Assembly (NCBI GenBank): GCA_944389275.1
Contig: CALXLT010000002.1
Location: forward strand, 1 to 37,597
Reading direction: 5' to 3'
Length of the DNA: 37,597 nt
Origin: an uncultured Spirochaetaceae bacterium
Lineage (GTDB): Bacteria > Spirochaetota > Spirochaetia > Sphaerochaetales > Sphaerochaetaceae
Shown: piece by piece, positions 15,789-25,285 of the stretch
How the letters are laid out: each line of letters begins with the position of its first letter
Numbering within the stretch: position 1 is the first letter of the stretch
The notes under the pieces: model-generated
The model's input: the letters and a program-made list of their open reading frames with translations, nothing else
Databases searched by the model: none
What the model was told of the DNA's origin: nothing
Translations under genes and position numbers: made by a program

Positions 15789-18353
15789 TTACCTTACGGC
15801 TATCTTACCATCTTCCATGGTGATTCTTATAGGCTTCGAGGTATCGATATTCCCGCTGAGTATCCTCTTAGAAAGCTCATTCTCGACCTCATCCTGTATG
15901 AACCGTCTGATAGGACGGGCACCATACACAGGATCAAAGCCAGCCTTCGCGATGTAATCAACGACATCATCGGTCCACTCGATAGAGAATCCTCTGCGCT
16001 CGACACGCACCTTGAGGGTCCTGAGCTGTATCTCGACGATCTTCCTGATCTCCTTCTCCCCGAGAGGATTGAAGATGACGATCTCATCGATACGGTTGAT
16101 GAACTCAGGCTTGAACGTGTGCCTTATCACATCCATGACATGCTCCTCCGCATGCTGTGGATCGGAGAGGATCGCCTCAGAGCCGAGGTTGGATGTCATT
16201 ATGATGATGGTGTTTGAAAAGTCCACGACTCTCCCCTGCCCATCAGTCAGACGTCCGTCATCAAGAACCTGCAGAAGGATGTTGAACACGTCAGGATGGG
16301 CCTTCTCGATCTCATCGAAGAGGATGACGGAGTATGGCCTCCGCCTTACCACCTCGGTAAGCTGGCCTCCCTGGTCGTATCCGACATATCCAGGAGGGGC
16401 TCCAATGAGCCTGGAGACGGAGTACTTCTCCATGTACTCGGACATATCTATGCGGGTAAGCGCCTTCTCGTCATCGAAGAGGAACGAGGCGAGCGTCTTC
16501 GCAAGCAGCGTCTTTCCCACTCCTGTAGGACCGGCGAAGAGGAACGAGCCAAGAGGCCTGTGCTCATCGCCTATGCCTGCCTTGTTGCGCCGTATGGCGT
16601 TGGCAACAGCGTTTATAGCCTTGTCCTGACCGACAACGCTCTCGGAGAGCGTCTTCTCGATGTTCAGGTACTTCTCCGCCTCCGATCCCATCATCTTGGC
16701 GACAGGGACTCCGGTCCAGGCTGACACGACCTTCGCGATATCATCCTCGGTGACCTCCTCCCTCAGAAGGCGCCTGCCGTCATGCTGGAACGAGTTCACC
16801 TTCTCCTCAGCCTCGCGGATCTTCTTCTCAAGCTCAGGAAGCTTGCCATGCTTGATCATCGCCGCGGTCGCGAGATCGCCATTGCGCTCGGCATTCTGCT
16901 CCTCGCTATTAAGCTTCTCAAGCTCGGCCTTCCCCTCCCTCAGGCGAAGGATCGCCTCCCTCTCGTTCTGCCACTCAAGATGAAGCGCGTCGTACTTAGC
17001 CTGCATCTCGCCAAGCTCGGCGTTGATCTTCTCCAGTCTCTCCTTCGATGCCTCATCATCCTCACGTGACAAAGCCTGCTTCTCAATAGAGAGCTGAAGC
17101 ATCTTGCGGTTGAGGTTATCAAGCTCAGCGGGCTGGCTCTCTATCTCCATCTTGATCTGGGAGGCGGCCTCATCAACCAGGTCTATGGCCTTATCCGGGA
17201 GGAACCTGTTGGTAAGATACCTATCCGAGAGCACGGCGGCGGCCACGAGAGCCTCATCCTTGATGCGCACGCCATGGTGAAGCTCATACTTAGGCTGCAG
17301 GCCGCGTAGTATGGATATCGTATCCTCGACGGATGGCTCCTTCGTGTATACAGGCTGGAACCTTCTCTCAAGGGCTTTATCGGACTCGATGTACTTCCTG
17401 TACTCATCAAGCGTGGTCGCGCCTATCGCGTGGAGCTCTCCACGGGCAAGGGCTGGCTTTATGAGGTTGGACGCGTCTGTCGATCCCTCAGCGGCACCAG
17501 CGCCGACGATCGTGTGAAGCTCATCGATGAAGAGGATTATCTTGCCCTCGCTCTTCGTGACCTCGTTTATGACACCTTTGAGCCTCTCCTCGAACTCGCC
17601 CCGGAACTTAGCTCCCGCGATCAAGGATCCAAGATCAAGAGAGAGAAGGCGCTTATCGGCAAGGGACTCCGGGACATCACCCTTCGCGATACGTTCGGCA
17701 AGACCTTCGACTATGGCAGTCTTACCCACGCCTGGCTCACCAATGAGGACAGGGTTGTTCTTCGTACGGCGGCAGAGAACCTGCATCACGCGGCGTATCT
17801 CCTCGTCACGTCCGATGACAGGATCGAGCTTATCCTCACGCGCAAGCCTTGTAAGGTCCTTGCAGTACTTATCAAGGGACTGGTACCCCGCCTCAGGGTC
17901 CTGGCTTGTTATCCTCTGGTTCCCCCTGATGGCCTGCAGGGCCTTCATTACCTCATTCTTCGTCACTCCAAGGGATATAAGGGCATCCTTCTCAGGGCAC
18001 TCATCATCCAGAAGGGACAAGAGGAAATGCTCTGCCGAGATATACTCATCCTTGAACTCAGAAGCGACCTTGTCGCAGGCGCCAAGTATCCTCGCGGCGC
18101 TGCGGGAGAATGACTGCTGGACATCTCCATACATCTTCGGCAGCTTCGAGAGGATCTCCTCCATCTTCGAGACCACTGTGTCAGGGCTGACGCCAAGCTT
18201 CTCGAAAAGAGGATGAAGGACCCCATCCTTCTGCTCTGTCAAAGCTATTATGATATGGGCCGGAGTCACTTCCGAATGCTGCGAGGCAGAGGCCTTCTGG
18301 ACAGCCTCCTCGATAGCGTTCTGCAGCTTCAGCGTAAACTTATCGTAATTCAT
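15789..18353 (-). CDS. clpB: ATP-dependent disaggregase ClpB
   Basis: An 854-residue Hsp100 chaperone that pulls proteins out of aggregates together with DnaK. Order: N-terminal Clp repeats (1-145), first AAA+ module with GEPGVGKT and [15 protein letters not shown], the long coiled-coil middle domain (about 400-530) that marks ClpB as opposed to ClpA/ClpC, and second AAA+ module with GPTGVGKT and [16 protein letters not shown]. There is no ClpP-docking IGF loop that I can see. The ATG at 18353 is preferred: it gives the standard start [17 protein letters not shown], with GGAGGTGAT upstream; in-frame alternatives overlap that site. Confidence 0.97.
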   Translation of the reverse strand: MNYDKFTLKLQNAIEEAVQKASASQHSEVTPAHIIIALTEQKDGVLHPLFEKLGVSPDTVVSKMEEILSKLPKMYGDVQQSFSRSAARILGACDKVASEFKDEYISAEHFLLSLLDDECPEKDALISLGVTKNEVMKALQAIRGNQRITSQDPEAGYQSLDKYCKDLTRLAREDKLDPVIGRDEEIRRVMQVLCRRTKNNPVLIGEPGVGKTAIVEGLAERIAKGDVPESLADKRLLSLDLGSLIAGAKFRGEFEERLKGVINEVTKSEGKIILFIDELHTIVGAGAAEGSTDASNLIKPALARGELHAIGATTLDEYRKYIESDKALERRFQPVYTKEPSVEDTISILRGLQPKYELHHGVRIKDEALVAAAVLSDRYLTNRFLPDKAIDLVDEAASQIKMEIESQPAELDNLNRKMLQLSIEKQALSREDDEASKERLEKINAELGEMQAKYDALHLEWQNEREAILRLREGKAELEKLNSEEQNAERNGDLATAAMIKHGKLPELEKKIREAEEKVNSFQHDGRRLLREEVTEDDIAKVVSAWTGVPVAKMMGSEAEKYLNIEKTLSESVVGQDKAINAVANAIRRNKAGIGDEHRPLGSFLFAGPTGVGKTLLAKTLASFLFDDEKALTRIDMSEYMEKYSVSRLIGAPPGYVGYDQGGQLTEVVRRRPYSVILFDEIEKAHPDVFNILLQVLDDGRLTDGQGRVVDFSNTIIIMTSNLGSEAILSDPQHAEEHVMDVIRHTFKPEFINRIDEIVIFNPLGEKEIRKIVEIQLRTLKVRVERRGFSIEWTDDVVDYIAKAGFDPVYGARPIRRFIQDEVENELSKRILSGNIDTSKPIRITMEDGKIAVR

Positions 18354-18394
18354 ATAATTCATCACCTCCAAAAAGCAATGAACCGCACAGAGAG

Positions 18395-18423
18395 AATATA
18401 ATAATGGATCTGCAGAACGTTAA
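18395..18423 (-). promoter_or_regulatory. Candidate clpB promoter
   Basis: On the minus strand TTAACG (18423-18418), a 17-bp spacer and TATATT (18400-18395), about 42 bases upstream of the clpB ATG and touching the tetR stop. No CIRCE repeat or clear sigma-32 site is visible. Confidence 0.4.
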
Positions 18424-19016
18424 GCCCTCAGGCTTTCAAGGAACCTGGAGACCATGGCCTCGGTCCCGGCTTTATCGAAAGAGCGGAAGAAAGCGACCTT
18501 GAAGCAGATGGACTCGGCGAGATCGAAGATGGAGTCAGCGGCCTCGCTTATATCAACGGCAGCGATCGTGCCGTTCGTCATGCCCTGCCTTATAAGCCTC
18601 TTGAAGAGGATCGAAAGCTTTGCCGTGCGATGATAGATGACCTCAGCAAAGTCAACGCCATCCTTCTTGGCGTCAAGCATGACGTTCATGAGGTTCATAA
18701 GCGCGTCCTCGTTCTTCACCGCCTCATCGATGATATCGAAGAGGATGCTCCTCATCCTATCGATTTCATCGCCGCCTTCCTCGCTCCAGGCCATCGCCGA
18801 GTACTTCATGAAGAGCCGCCCGGTCTCAAGCTTCACGGCATAGTAATAGATCTCGTCCTTATCCTTGAAATACTGGTATATCGTCGGGCGGGATATCCCC
18901 GTCTCCTCAGCGATAAGGGAAAGATTGGAGTTGTGATAGCCCTCCTTGGCGAACACATCCAAGGCTGTACGGAGTATCTTTTCCTTTCTTTCCTGATGAT
19001 CTATCTTCTTCGGCAT
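18420..19016 (-). CDS. TetR-family transcriptional regulator
   Basis: A 198-residue regulator. The N-terminal helix-turn-helix reads ILRTALDVFAKEGYHNSNLSLIAEETGISRPTIYQYFKDKDEI (about residues 14-56), the TetR signature. The C-terminal ligand-binding half is family-variable. The start at 19016 is chosen because the longer open frame runs through the divergent lysE gene. The intergenic stretch of 52 bases must hold both promoters, so TetR probably represses lysE and itself; no clean palindrome was found there. Confidence 0.88.
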   Translation of the reverse strand: MPKKIDHQERKEKILRTALDVFAKEGYHNSNLSLIAEETGISRPTIYQYFKDKDEIYYYAVKLETGRLFMKYSAMAWSEEGGDEIDRMRSILFDIIDEAVKNEDALMNLMNVMLDAKKDGVDFAEVIYHRTAKLSILFKRLIRQGMTNGTIAAVDISEAADSIFDLAESICFKVAFFRSFDKAGTEAMVSRFLESLRA

Positions 19017-19068
19017 TTCTTTTTGGATATAATACTGTAAGAGACTGCAAAATACTAGTGAGATTGCG

Positions 19069-19635
19069 ATGTTGGACCTGCTTATATACATGATAGCGAT
19101 GGCGATAACCCCCGGGCCGAACACCATACTTTCGATGGCTAACGCGTCGAAGGTCGGACTGAGGAAAGGCATATGGCTGAACATAGGGATGCTTCTTGGA
19201 ATAACAGCAGTCACAGCAATCTCCTATGCGGCGGTCCATATCCTCTCCTCGCTAATCCCCGCTTCAGAAATCTATCTCAAGGCCATCGGCGCGCTCTACA
19301 TCCTGTATCTGGCATGGAAGACATACAGGCGAAGCGCGATCGGAAAAGAAGAGAGAAGCGCTGGGTTTATCGAGGGCATGGTTCTCCAACTGGTGAACGT
19401 GAAGGTCTATCTTCTCGCGATCACCGCTATCTCATCCTACATCATGCCCATGGACGCGGGAGAGGCGGCGAAGATAGCGCTCTCATCGCTTATCCCTCTC
19501 GTGTGCTTCATCTGCGGCCTTGTATGGGCAGCGGGAGGAGTCGTGGTATCGAAGGTATTCTCAGAGCATATGAAGGCAGTGAACACAGTGCTCTCGCTCT
19601 CCCTTGTGTACTGCGCTATCCGCATCTTCATCTGA
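19069..19635 (+). CDS. LysE/RhtB-family exporter
   Basis: A 188-residue inner-membrane protein with about six helices. The N-terminal MIAMAITPGPNTILSMANASKVGLRKGI is the LysE signature with the ITPGPN motif. The family exports amino acids or related small molecules. The gene is divergent from tetR, a common arrangement in which the regulator senses the exported compound. There is no strong Shine-Dalgarno; TATAAT at 19028-19033 could be its -10 box. Confidence 0.88.
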   Translation: MLDLLIYMIAMAITPGPNTILSMANASKVGLRKGIWLNIGMLLGITAVTAISYAAVHILSSLIPASEIYLKAIGALYILYLAWKTYRRSAIGKEERSAGFIEGMVLQLVNVKVYLLAITAISSYIMPMDAGEAAKIALSSLIPLVCFICGLVWAAGGVVVSKVFSEHMKAVNTVLSLSLVYCAIRIFI

Positions 19636-19674
19636 CTTGCATTCAAACGATTACGCTGGTAAATTATCTTCATC

Positions 19675-19746
19675 GCTCCCATAGCATAATGGATAGTGCA
19701 TTCCCCTCCGGAGGGAAGGATGCCGGTTCGATTCCGACTGGGAGCG
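19675..19746 (+). tRNA. tRNA-Arg (anticodon CCG)
   Basis: Cloverleaf: acceptor GCTCCCA (19675-19681) with TGGGAGC (19739-19745), discriminator G; D stem GCAT/GTGC with one G-T pair; anticodon stem TTCCC/GGGAA with loop CTCCGGA giving anticodon CCG at 19708-19710; T arm GCCGG-TTCGATT-CCGAC with one C-A mismatch in its second pair. CCA is not encoded. Confidence 0.92.
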
Positions 19747-19792
19747 CATTCTTTGCAAATGGTGAAACTTCAAGCAATACGATGATTCCTAC

Positions 19793-19820
19793 TTGAAGGC
19801 TTCTGCCATTCGTCTATTAT
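19793..19820 (+). promoter_or_regulatory. Candidate leaderless promoter for the AlkZ-related gene
   Basis: -35 TTGAAG (19793-19798), a 16-bp spacer and -10 TATTAT (19815-19820), which ends 7 bases before the ATG at 19828. No Shine-Dalgarno is present. Confidence 0.5.
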
Positions 19821-19827
19821 TGGAATC

Positions 19828-20484
19828 ATGAGACGCATCAAAAGCCCTGATGATATGGTCAGCATAGTCCAGGAATATGGATTCCTGCCCTTCTTCACAT
19901 CAGCGATTCCCGGCTTCTCCGTTGAGGAGCTAGCAGATCCATCTGTCTGGTTCCCTCCGAAGGGAGAAGGAGTCTGGGAATGGAAGTCCCGGGTGATCGC
20001 AGAAACAGGCGGGACCTATGGCCGCTTCTTCCACAATAGGCCTGTGTTCGTATCAAAGGAGTTCTTCTTCCTCCTCGCATCCTACAGGCGGGACGGCTAT
20101 GACTTCGAGGGCTTCTCGAATGATGGCCACGCGACTCGTTCGGAACGCGCTATCTATTCAATTCTCGAGGAAACCGGCTCAGATATCTCATCATTCCTTC
20201 GACTCAAGGCAAAGATGTCCAGGACCACATTCGACAAGGCCATAGCGGGACTTCAGATGAAGACCTACGCGGTCATCCAGGACTTTGAGTACAAGCTGAC
20301 GAAGGATGGCAGGAACTATGGCTGGGGCGTGGCAAGATACGCCCTTGCGGACTACGTGTATGAGGATCTTGAGGACAGAATCGATGACCACAGCCCTGAA
20401 GAGGCCTATAGCCTGCTCATAAAGCAGCTGATGAAGAAGTTCCCCGACTGCGATGAATCGGATATAAGGAGGCTCCTGGGCTAG
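19828..20484 (+). CDS. AlkZ-related protein of unknown function
   Basis: A 218-residue protein that fits the group annotated as AlkZ-related in many anaerobes. Typical segments are YGFLPFFTSAIPGFSVEEL (about 17-35), GVWEWKSRVIAETGGTYGRFF (about 48-68), FLLASYRRDGYDFEGFSNDG and DGRNYGWGVARYA near the C-terminus. The relation to the AlkZ/HTH_42 DNA glycosylase fold is distant and no glycosylase activity is established for this group. Cytoplasmic, with no signal or membrane segment. It stands alone after tRNA-Arg, and its last codons form part of a terminator hairpin. Confidence 0.65.
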   Translation: MRRIKSPDDMVSIVQEYGFLPFFTSAIPGFSVEELADPSVWFPPKGEGVWEWKSRVIAETGGTYGRFFHNRPVFVSKEFFFLLASYRRDGYDFEGFSNDGHATRSERAIYSILEETGSDISSFLRLKAKMSRTTFDKAIAGLQMKTYAVIQDFEYKLTKDGRNYGWGVARYALADYVYEDLEDRIDDHSPEEAYSLLIKQLMKKFPDCDESDIRRLLG

Positions 20485-20495
20485 AGCCAGGAGCC
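20471..20495. terminator. Bidirectional hairpin overlapping a stop codon
   Basis: A perfect 9-bp stem, GGCTCCTGG (20471-20479) with CCAGGAGCC (20487-20495); the TAG stop of the upstream gene is in the loop. It lies between convergent genes whose stops are 18 bases apart. Confidence 0.65.
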
Positions 20496-20502
20496 ATCTT
20501 AT

Positions 20503-21300
20503 TCAGAGATCAAAACGACCTAGCACCCGTCTTGGGCTAAGCATTTCCGAGGTGATGCTCATGTTATCCCTATCTCTTATGGCAAGCATGGAGAAGCGGC
20601 CAGGAGCATGCTCGGTCACAGGATAAGCCTCGGTAAGGGAAGCGACCGAGAAGAATGGTATGCCATACTGGTATCTGAGATAATTCCAATGGACATGCCC
20701 ATTGAACGCTCCCGCTATCTTACCCCTGTATCGCTCAATGATCTTGCTGATAGACTTATGGTCCGCTATCGTATGCTCTCCCGGCAGATTCACGAAGAAA
20801 GGATTGCCTGTCTGCTCCTGATCCGCGAGAGGATGATGGGAGAACAGAAGAACCGGAAGATCATCTGGCGTGCTTTCCAGAAGATCCTGAAGCCATGAAA
20901 GCTGGGAAGAGGAAAGGCATCCGCCGCAGTCCCCTATTATCGGATCGGCTGTATCAAGGACAACAAGGCGATATCCTTCCAGATCCCTATAGAAATACGG
21001 AGCCGATCTGCCAAGGAGGGAGATATCCTCTTCCTTTGGGATATTATGTATATCGTGGTTCCCTATCACGTTAAGCACAGGAAGGCCAGAGCTCCTGAAC
21101 AATGACATGACCTCCTCGGTATAAAGGACATCATGCTCATGGTCCTCGTTATTCACCCTATCCCCAAGCTCAACGATGCAGTCCGCGTCCTCGGCCTTGC
21201 AGACCTCAAGGAAATCCCTGATAAGGCCAAGAGCCTCTTCGCCAGGGCGATGCTCTATGAGCTTCCCGTTATGTATGTCTGATATCAATGCTATCTTCAT
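20503..21300 (-). CDS. Calcineurin-like metallophosphoesterase
   Basis: A 265-residue two-metal phosphoesterase with all five family motifs: ISDIHNGK (Asp8, His10), ELGDRVNN, VIGNHDIHN, LLFSHHPLAD and FNGHVHW. The layout is that of cyclic-nucleotide/glycerophosphodiester phosphodiesterases such as GpdQ and Icc. No signal peptide, so it is cytoplasmic. It is the last gene of the Ugp-like operon; its ATG overlaps the stop of the PHP gene (ATGA), and GGAGG lies 7 bases upstream. A role in hydrolysing the imported phosphodiester is inferred from position. Confidence 0.88.
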   Translation of the reverse strand: MKIALISDIHNGKLIEHRPGEEALGLIRDFLEVCKAEDADCIVELGDRVNNEDHEHDVLYTEEVMSLFRSSGLPVLNVIGNHDIHNIPKEEDISLLGRSAPYFYRDLEGYRLVVLDTADPIIGDCGGCLSSSQLSWLQDLLESTPDDLPVLLFSHHPLADQEQTGNPFFVNLPGEHTIADHKSISKIIERYRGKIAGAFNGHVHWNYLRYQYGIPFFSVASLTEAYPVTEHAPGRFSMLAIRDRDNMSITSEMLSPRRVLGRFDL

Positions 21301-22199
21301 GTTCTATCCTCCATTCTGAAATGTGGCTGGAACCATATATAGGCGCCATCATCACGCATAGCCTCTACCCGGAAATATCGCCGAACCTTCTCCTTGAATG
21401 CCGATGCATCAAAAAGAAGAGTGTCGGATGATATATCACCTGCCATCACCGCGATTCCATCAGCGATCACCCTATATGATATACGTGCCTCGGATTTATT
21501 CCTTAGCCTTATGGCTATTATGTCATCATCAAAGCTGTATGAATCCGCATCAAGGCCAGTCGATGAGTAGAAATGCCCATCCCTTATTGCGTCAAGAAGG
21601 CTCTCCCCGCTATTGCGCTGAACCCTTATATATCCTCCGCCGACCCGGGAACAGTGGTGCATATCATCACTGCTGAAGCCCCAGACCTTACGTCCAGCGG
21701 AAAGGAGGCTGTCCCAGAGATCAGATGCGACGGCACGGCCCGCCTGATTCATCTTCTCGTTATGATTATAGATCTCTATCCCGGAATACCCCATAAGCGC
21801 CAGCGCTTCCTCAAGGCTCCAGTAATCATCGCCATAAAGATGAGGATGGCATAGCACCGCGATGCCATGCTGCCTGTTAACCTCATCTATGATCTGCTGA
21901 TGATTATCCAGCCTATCAGGATCATCCGGGATATCCCCGATGCCTATCCCGAGGATCTGCTTATCATGCCTCTTGAACTCCTCGCCAGAGAAGATCGTCC
22001 TGCCATCTCCCCATTCAGGAACAGGAGTGCGGAGCATATGATCGGTTATGGCGATGAAGTCATACTTCATGATCCTGCCGAAATACAGGTCACAGACAGT
22101 CCGCACGGGATAATGCCCGCATGGACTGTTGTCCGTATGGACATGAAGCGTGCCCTTGGCCCAATCGGCAGAATCCGAATAGCAGCAGGAGAACATCAT
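21297..22199 (-). CDS. PHP-domain (CehA/McbA-like) metallohydrolase
   Basis: A 300-residue PHP-superfamily enzyme. Motifs: GTLHVHTDNSPCG (first metal histidines), DFIAITDH (about 52-59), GIAVLCHPH, GIEIYNHN and GFSSDDMHH. The first motif and C-terminal beta-rich part fit the CehA/McbA family of hydrolases. PHP enzymes usually act on phosphoesters. The start is uncertain by a few codons: ATGs at 22205, 22199 and 22196 are in frame, and AAGGG is best placed for 22199. Translationally coupled to the permease upstream and to the metallophosphoesterase downstream. Confidence 0.82.
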   Translation of the reverse strand: MMFSCCYSDSADWAKGTLHVHTDNSPCGHYPVRTVCDLYFGRIMKYDFIAITDHMLRTPVPEWGDGRTIFSGEEFKRHDKQILGIGIGDIPDDPDRLDNHQQIIDEVNRQHGIAVLCHPHLYGDDYWSLEEALALMGYSGIEIYNHNEKMNQAGRAVASDLWDSLLSAGRKVWGFSSDDMHHCSRVGGGYIRVQRNSGESLLDAIRDGHFYSSTGLDADSYSFDDDIIAIRLRNKSEARISYRVIADGIAVMAGDISSDTLLFDASAFKEKVRRYFRVEAMRDDGAYIWFQPHFRMEDRT

Positions 22200-22201
22200 G
22201 C

Positions 22202-23038
22202 TCATCCCTTGAGTCCAGAGCTCAGGAACGCCTGGACGAACATCTTCTGGAAGAGCGTGAACGCGATAAGGAGCGGCAGCGATACTATCAGAGTCGCGGC
22301 CATGAGCAATCCCCACTCCGCTCCGCCTTCAGCCTGCTGGGCGAATACGGTAAGCCCTACCGTCAGAGGACGGCTCTTCTCCGTCTCGGTCACGAGCAGA
22401 GGCCAGAGGAACTCATTCCAGTGGTAGGTAACGCTTATGACGCTGAAAGCGAGAAGCGATGTCTTGATCTGCGGGATGAACACGTTCCAGATAAGCTGGA
22501 GAGTATTGCATCCATCGAGCTTGCCGGCATCCTCAAGCGCCGTGGGGATGGACATGAAAGCCTGGCGCACGAGGAACACACCCATCGCGGAGGCCACATA
22601 AGGGCACATCATGCCCATCTTCGTATCCAGCAGATGCAGCTTGCTGACAAGAAGGTAGTTAGGATAGATCGTGCTCTGAGGCGTGATCATCATCTGCGTG
22701 AGGAACAATATGAAGAGCAGGTTCTTGCCAGGGAAATCCAGCCTGCCGAATGCATATGCGGCAAGGGTTACTGTCACAAGCTGGACAAGAAGCAGCACGA
22801 ATGTCGTTATTATCGTATTGAGGTAATAAGCCCCGAATGGAGCATACTGCCAGGCCTTGGTGAAGTTATCGAGGCTCAGGCTCTCCGGAAGAAGCTTATA
22901 TGGATCGGCAAACAGCTCAAGCTTGCTCTTGAATGATGTCGTGACCAGCCATACCAACGGCAGGATGATCAGTATAGACATAATGATGAGGAAGAAATGC
23001 GTAAGTGCCGTTATAAGTGGATTATTCTTCTTTACCAT
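22202..23038 (-). CDS. ABC transporter permease, UgpE-like
   Basis: A 278-residue permease with six membrane helices and the EAA loop seen as ALEDAGKLDGCNTLQLIWNVFIPQI (about residues 165-189). The tail is FVQAFLSSGLKG, as in UgpE/MalG. It is 4 bases downstream of the partner permease gene. As in the nag operon, no ATPase is encoded here. Confidence 0.9.
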   Translation of the reverse strand: MVKKNNPLITALTHFFLIIMSILIILPLVWLVTTSFKSKLELFADPYKLLPESLSLDNFTKAWQYAPFGAYYLNTIITTFVLLLVQLVTVTLAAYAFGRLDFPGKNLLFILFLTQMMITPQSTIYPNYLLVSKLHLLDTKMGMMCPYVASAMGVFLVRQAFMSIPTALEDAGKLDGCNTLQLIWNVFIPQIKTSLLAFSVISVTYHWNEFLWPLLVTETEKSRPLTVGLTVFAQQAEGGAEWGLLMAATLIVSLPLLIAFTLFQKMFVQAFLSSGLKG

Positions 23039-23042
23039 GATC

Positions 23043-23930
23043 CTACCTCTCGTAATTTACAGTTTTCTGAAGCCCGTAATAGTAGAAGAAAGTGACCACA
23101 AGCAAAACAGCGAAAAGAACTGTTGATGCACTGCTTGCCACACCAGAATCCCAGTAGACGAAGCCATGCTCATATATGTAATAAAGCAGGACATTCGTCG
23201 AGTTATGCGGCCCCCCCTTCGTCATGACGTATATCTGGTCAACGGCCTGGAACGAGTTGATTATCGCGACAAGCACTACGAAGAACGTCGTCGGTGAGAT
23301 AAGCGGAAGCGTTATCCTGTAGAACCTTTCCCATGCATTGGCTCCTTCTAGATATGCCTCTTCATACAGGCTGTCATCTATTGTCTGCAATCCTGAAAGG
23401 AACAGAAGCATGTAGTAGCCTGCATACTTCCATATATAAACTACGATTATGGAGACAATCGCATAAGGCGATGTGTTCACCCAGTCTATATTCGAAGGGA
23501 GCCCTAGCATTCCAAGCACATGGTTGACCAGGCCTATCGACTGTGAAAGAAGGAACACCCAGACCATCGATGCCGTTGCGATAGGAAGGATCGTTGGATA
23601 GAACATGGCGAATCTGTAGAAGCCACGGGCCTTTATCTTCGTGTTCAGCAGGACCGCAAGGAACAAGCCAAGGACCACCGCCGGTATGGTGCTGCAAAGA
23701 GCATAGATTATATTGTTCACTATTGCCTGCTGGAACTCAGCGCTCGTGAACATCTCAAGATAATTCGCAACTCCCACGAATCTATTCTCCCCCCGGATCC
23801 TATCGAAGAAGCTTGTCCAGACAGAATAGATGACTGGGTAATGGGTAAAGAATAAAAGGAAGACAAGGCTCGGCAGCAGCAATAGATAGGCCTGCCCATA
23901 TTTCCTCAGCTTATTGGTAGTTGCTTTCAT
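23043..23930 (-). CDS. ABC transporter permease, UgpA-like
   Basis: A 295-residue CUT1 permease: first helix YLLLLPSLVFLLFFTHYPVIYSVW, EAA loop LYEEAYLEGANAWERFYRITLPLI (about residues 188-211) and the family segment DQIYVMTKGGPHNSTNVLLYYIYEHGF, which is well kept in UgpA relatives. It follows the binding-protein gene after an intercistronic hairpin. Confidence 0.9.
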   Translation of the reverse strand: MKATTNKLRKYGQAYLLLLPSLVFLLFFTHYPVIYSVWTSFFDRIRGENRFVGVANYLEMFTSAEFQQAIVNNIIYALCSTIPAVVLGLFLAVLLNTKIKARGFYRFAMFYPTILPIATASMVWVFLLSQSIGLVNHVLGMLGLPSNIDWVNTSPYAIVSIIVVYIWKYAGYYMLLFLSGLQTIDDSLYEEAYLEGANAWERFYRITLPLISPTTFFVVLVAIINSFQAVDQIYVMTKGGPHNSTNVLLYYIYEHGFVYWDSGVASSASTVLFAVLLVVTFFYYYGLQKTVNYER

Positions 23931-23948
23931 TTCGTTCTCCTATTCGGA

Positions 23949-23976
23949 TATGCAGGAGCCATGCGGCCCCTGCATA
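23949..23976 (-). promoter_or_regulatory. Intercistronic hairpin in the Ugp-like operon
   Basis: A perfect 8-bp stem, TATGCAGG (23949-23956) with CCTGCATA (23969-23976), and a 12-base loop. It sits between the binding-protein stop and the permease start with no T-run, the same place as the hairpin at 5654-5684. Confidence 0.65.
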
Positions 23977-23990
23977 CCTTTGGAAAGATA

Positions 23991-25274
23991 TCAGTCGTGA
24001 TACTTAGCCAGGATCCTCTCTGACTGTGCCTGCAGATCCGCCATTCCATCAGCTGGGGAGATCTGCCCTGCGAGAATGCTCTCGAACATGGATGCCATAG
24101 CCTGTGAGACCTGCCTTGCGTCATGTGTCTTCGGAGGCTCACCGACAGCATACTGGAGCTGATCCCTGGCCACGATAGCCTGAGGCAGCGCATTCGTATA
24201 CTCAACCATCTCAGGAAGCTCGAAAGCCTCCGGGCTGACTGCGATGAATCCGCTTCCGATGCTCCACTTGGCTGTCTGCTCCGGCTCCGTCATCCACTTA
24301 GCGAAATCCCAAGCCGCCTGCTGCCTTGCAGGTGATGTACCATTGCTTATGACGAACTGTCCGCCACCGGTAGCGACGATCCTCTCCTTGCCCATCGGCA
24401 GGAACGCTACGCCCCAATCGAAGGATGCGCTGTCGCGGACGAACGCGAGGCTGCCCGTTGAGTTATACATCATCGCGGTCTTGCCTGCGACGAAATCACT
24501 CGAGGAATCTCCGAAGAGCCTCTTTGCGGGCATATATCCCTTCTGCACCAAAGAAAGCAGGTATTCCATAGCCTCTATAGCCTCTGGGCTATCAAGATAT
24601 GTCTCCGTGCCCTCGATATTGTTGATCTCTCCCCCATTCTGCATGATGAAGATGGACATGAGCCACTGATCGATAGGAACCTCAAGGCCATACCTGTCTG
24701 CAGTCGTGAGCTTAGCTGCATACTCCTCAAGCTCCTCCCAGTTCTGAGGAGCGACCTCTGGATCAAGGCCTGCTTCCCTGAACATATCCTTGTTGTAATA
24801 GAAGATCGGCGTTGACTTCTGGAATGGGATCGCATAGAACTCGCCAGCTACCTTTGAGTCCTCAAGCATTCCGGGGAAGAAGCGATCAAGGAAACCCTCT
24901 CCCTCTGCATCGATGAATGGCTGCAGCGGAAGGATTATGCCTTCATCGACAGCGGTCCATACATCCGCGCTCGTGAGGAGTGCAAGATCAGGCGGATTGC
25001 CAGCCTTGCTGCTCGTAAGGGTCCTCTGCATGGTCTGTACATAGTCACCGGCGAAGATAGGCTCTACGATCACGCCTTCATGCTCGGCATTATACTGCTC
25101 ACACAGAGAGTTCATTATATTAGTAAGATCACCTGCCGTTCCGATAGGGAAATAGAACCTGAGGATTATGTCCCCTGACTCTTCCTTGGACTCTCCTGCA
25201 CCGCTTGCGAACAATACTGCGGGAATCAGCAGCACTGCCAGCAGGGCAAGAATGAAATGCTTTCTCCTTTTCAT
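23991..25274 (-). CDS. UgpB-like extracellular binding protein
   Basis: A 427-residue binding protein. The signal peptide ends LLIPAVLFA, followed by SGAGES, without a lipobox cysteine. Similarity to E. coli UgpB (glycerol-3-phosphate and glycerophosphodiesters) is visible by eye: YAIPFQKSTPIFYYNKDMF against its SQPFNSSTPVLYYNKDAF, then EAGLDPEVAPQNWEELEEYA, and STGSLAFVRDSASFDWGV against SSGSLANIREYAKFNYGV. The substrate is therefore probably a phosphorylated glycerol-type compound, which fits the two phosphoesterase genes in the operon. AGGAGG precedes the ATG. Confidence 0.85.
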   Translation of the reverse strand: MKRRKHFILALLAVLLIPAVLFASGAGESKEESGDIILRFYFPIGTAGDLTNIMNSLCEQYNAEHEGVIVEPIFAGDYVQTMQRTLTSSKAGNPPDLALLTSADVWTAVDEGIILPLQPFIDAEGEGFLDRFFPGMLEDSKVAGEFYAIPFQKSTPIFYYNKDMFREAGLDPEVAPQNWEELEEYAAKLTTADRYGLEVPIDQWLMSIFIMQNGGEINNIEGTETYLDSPEAIEAMEYLLSLVQKGYMPAKRLFGDSSSDFVAGKTAMMYNSTGSLAFVRDSASFDWGVAFLPMGKERIVATGGGQFVISNGTSPARQQAAWDFAKWMTEPEQTAKWSIGSGFIAVSPEAFELPEMVEYTNALPQAIVARDQLQYAVGEPPKTHDARQVSQAMASMFESILAGQISPADGMADLQAQSERILAKYHD

Positions 25275-25285
25275 GGATACCTCCT

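Noticed and set aside
18360..18423. CIRCE or sigma-32 heat-shock control of clpB
   Set aside because: No TTAGCACTC-N9-GAGTGCTAA repeat and no convincing CTTGAA/CCCCAT pair was visible; only an ordinary sigma-70-like promoter is reported.
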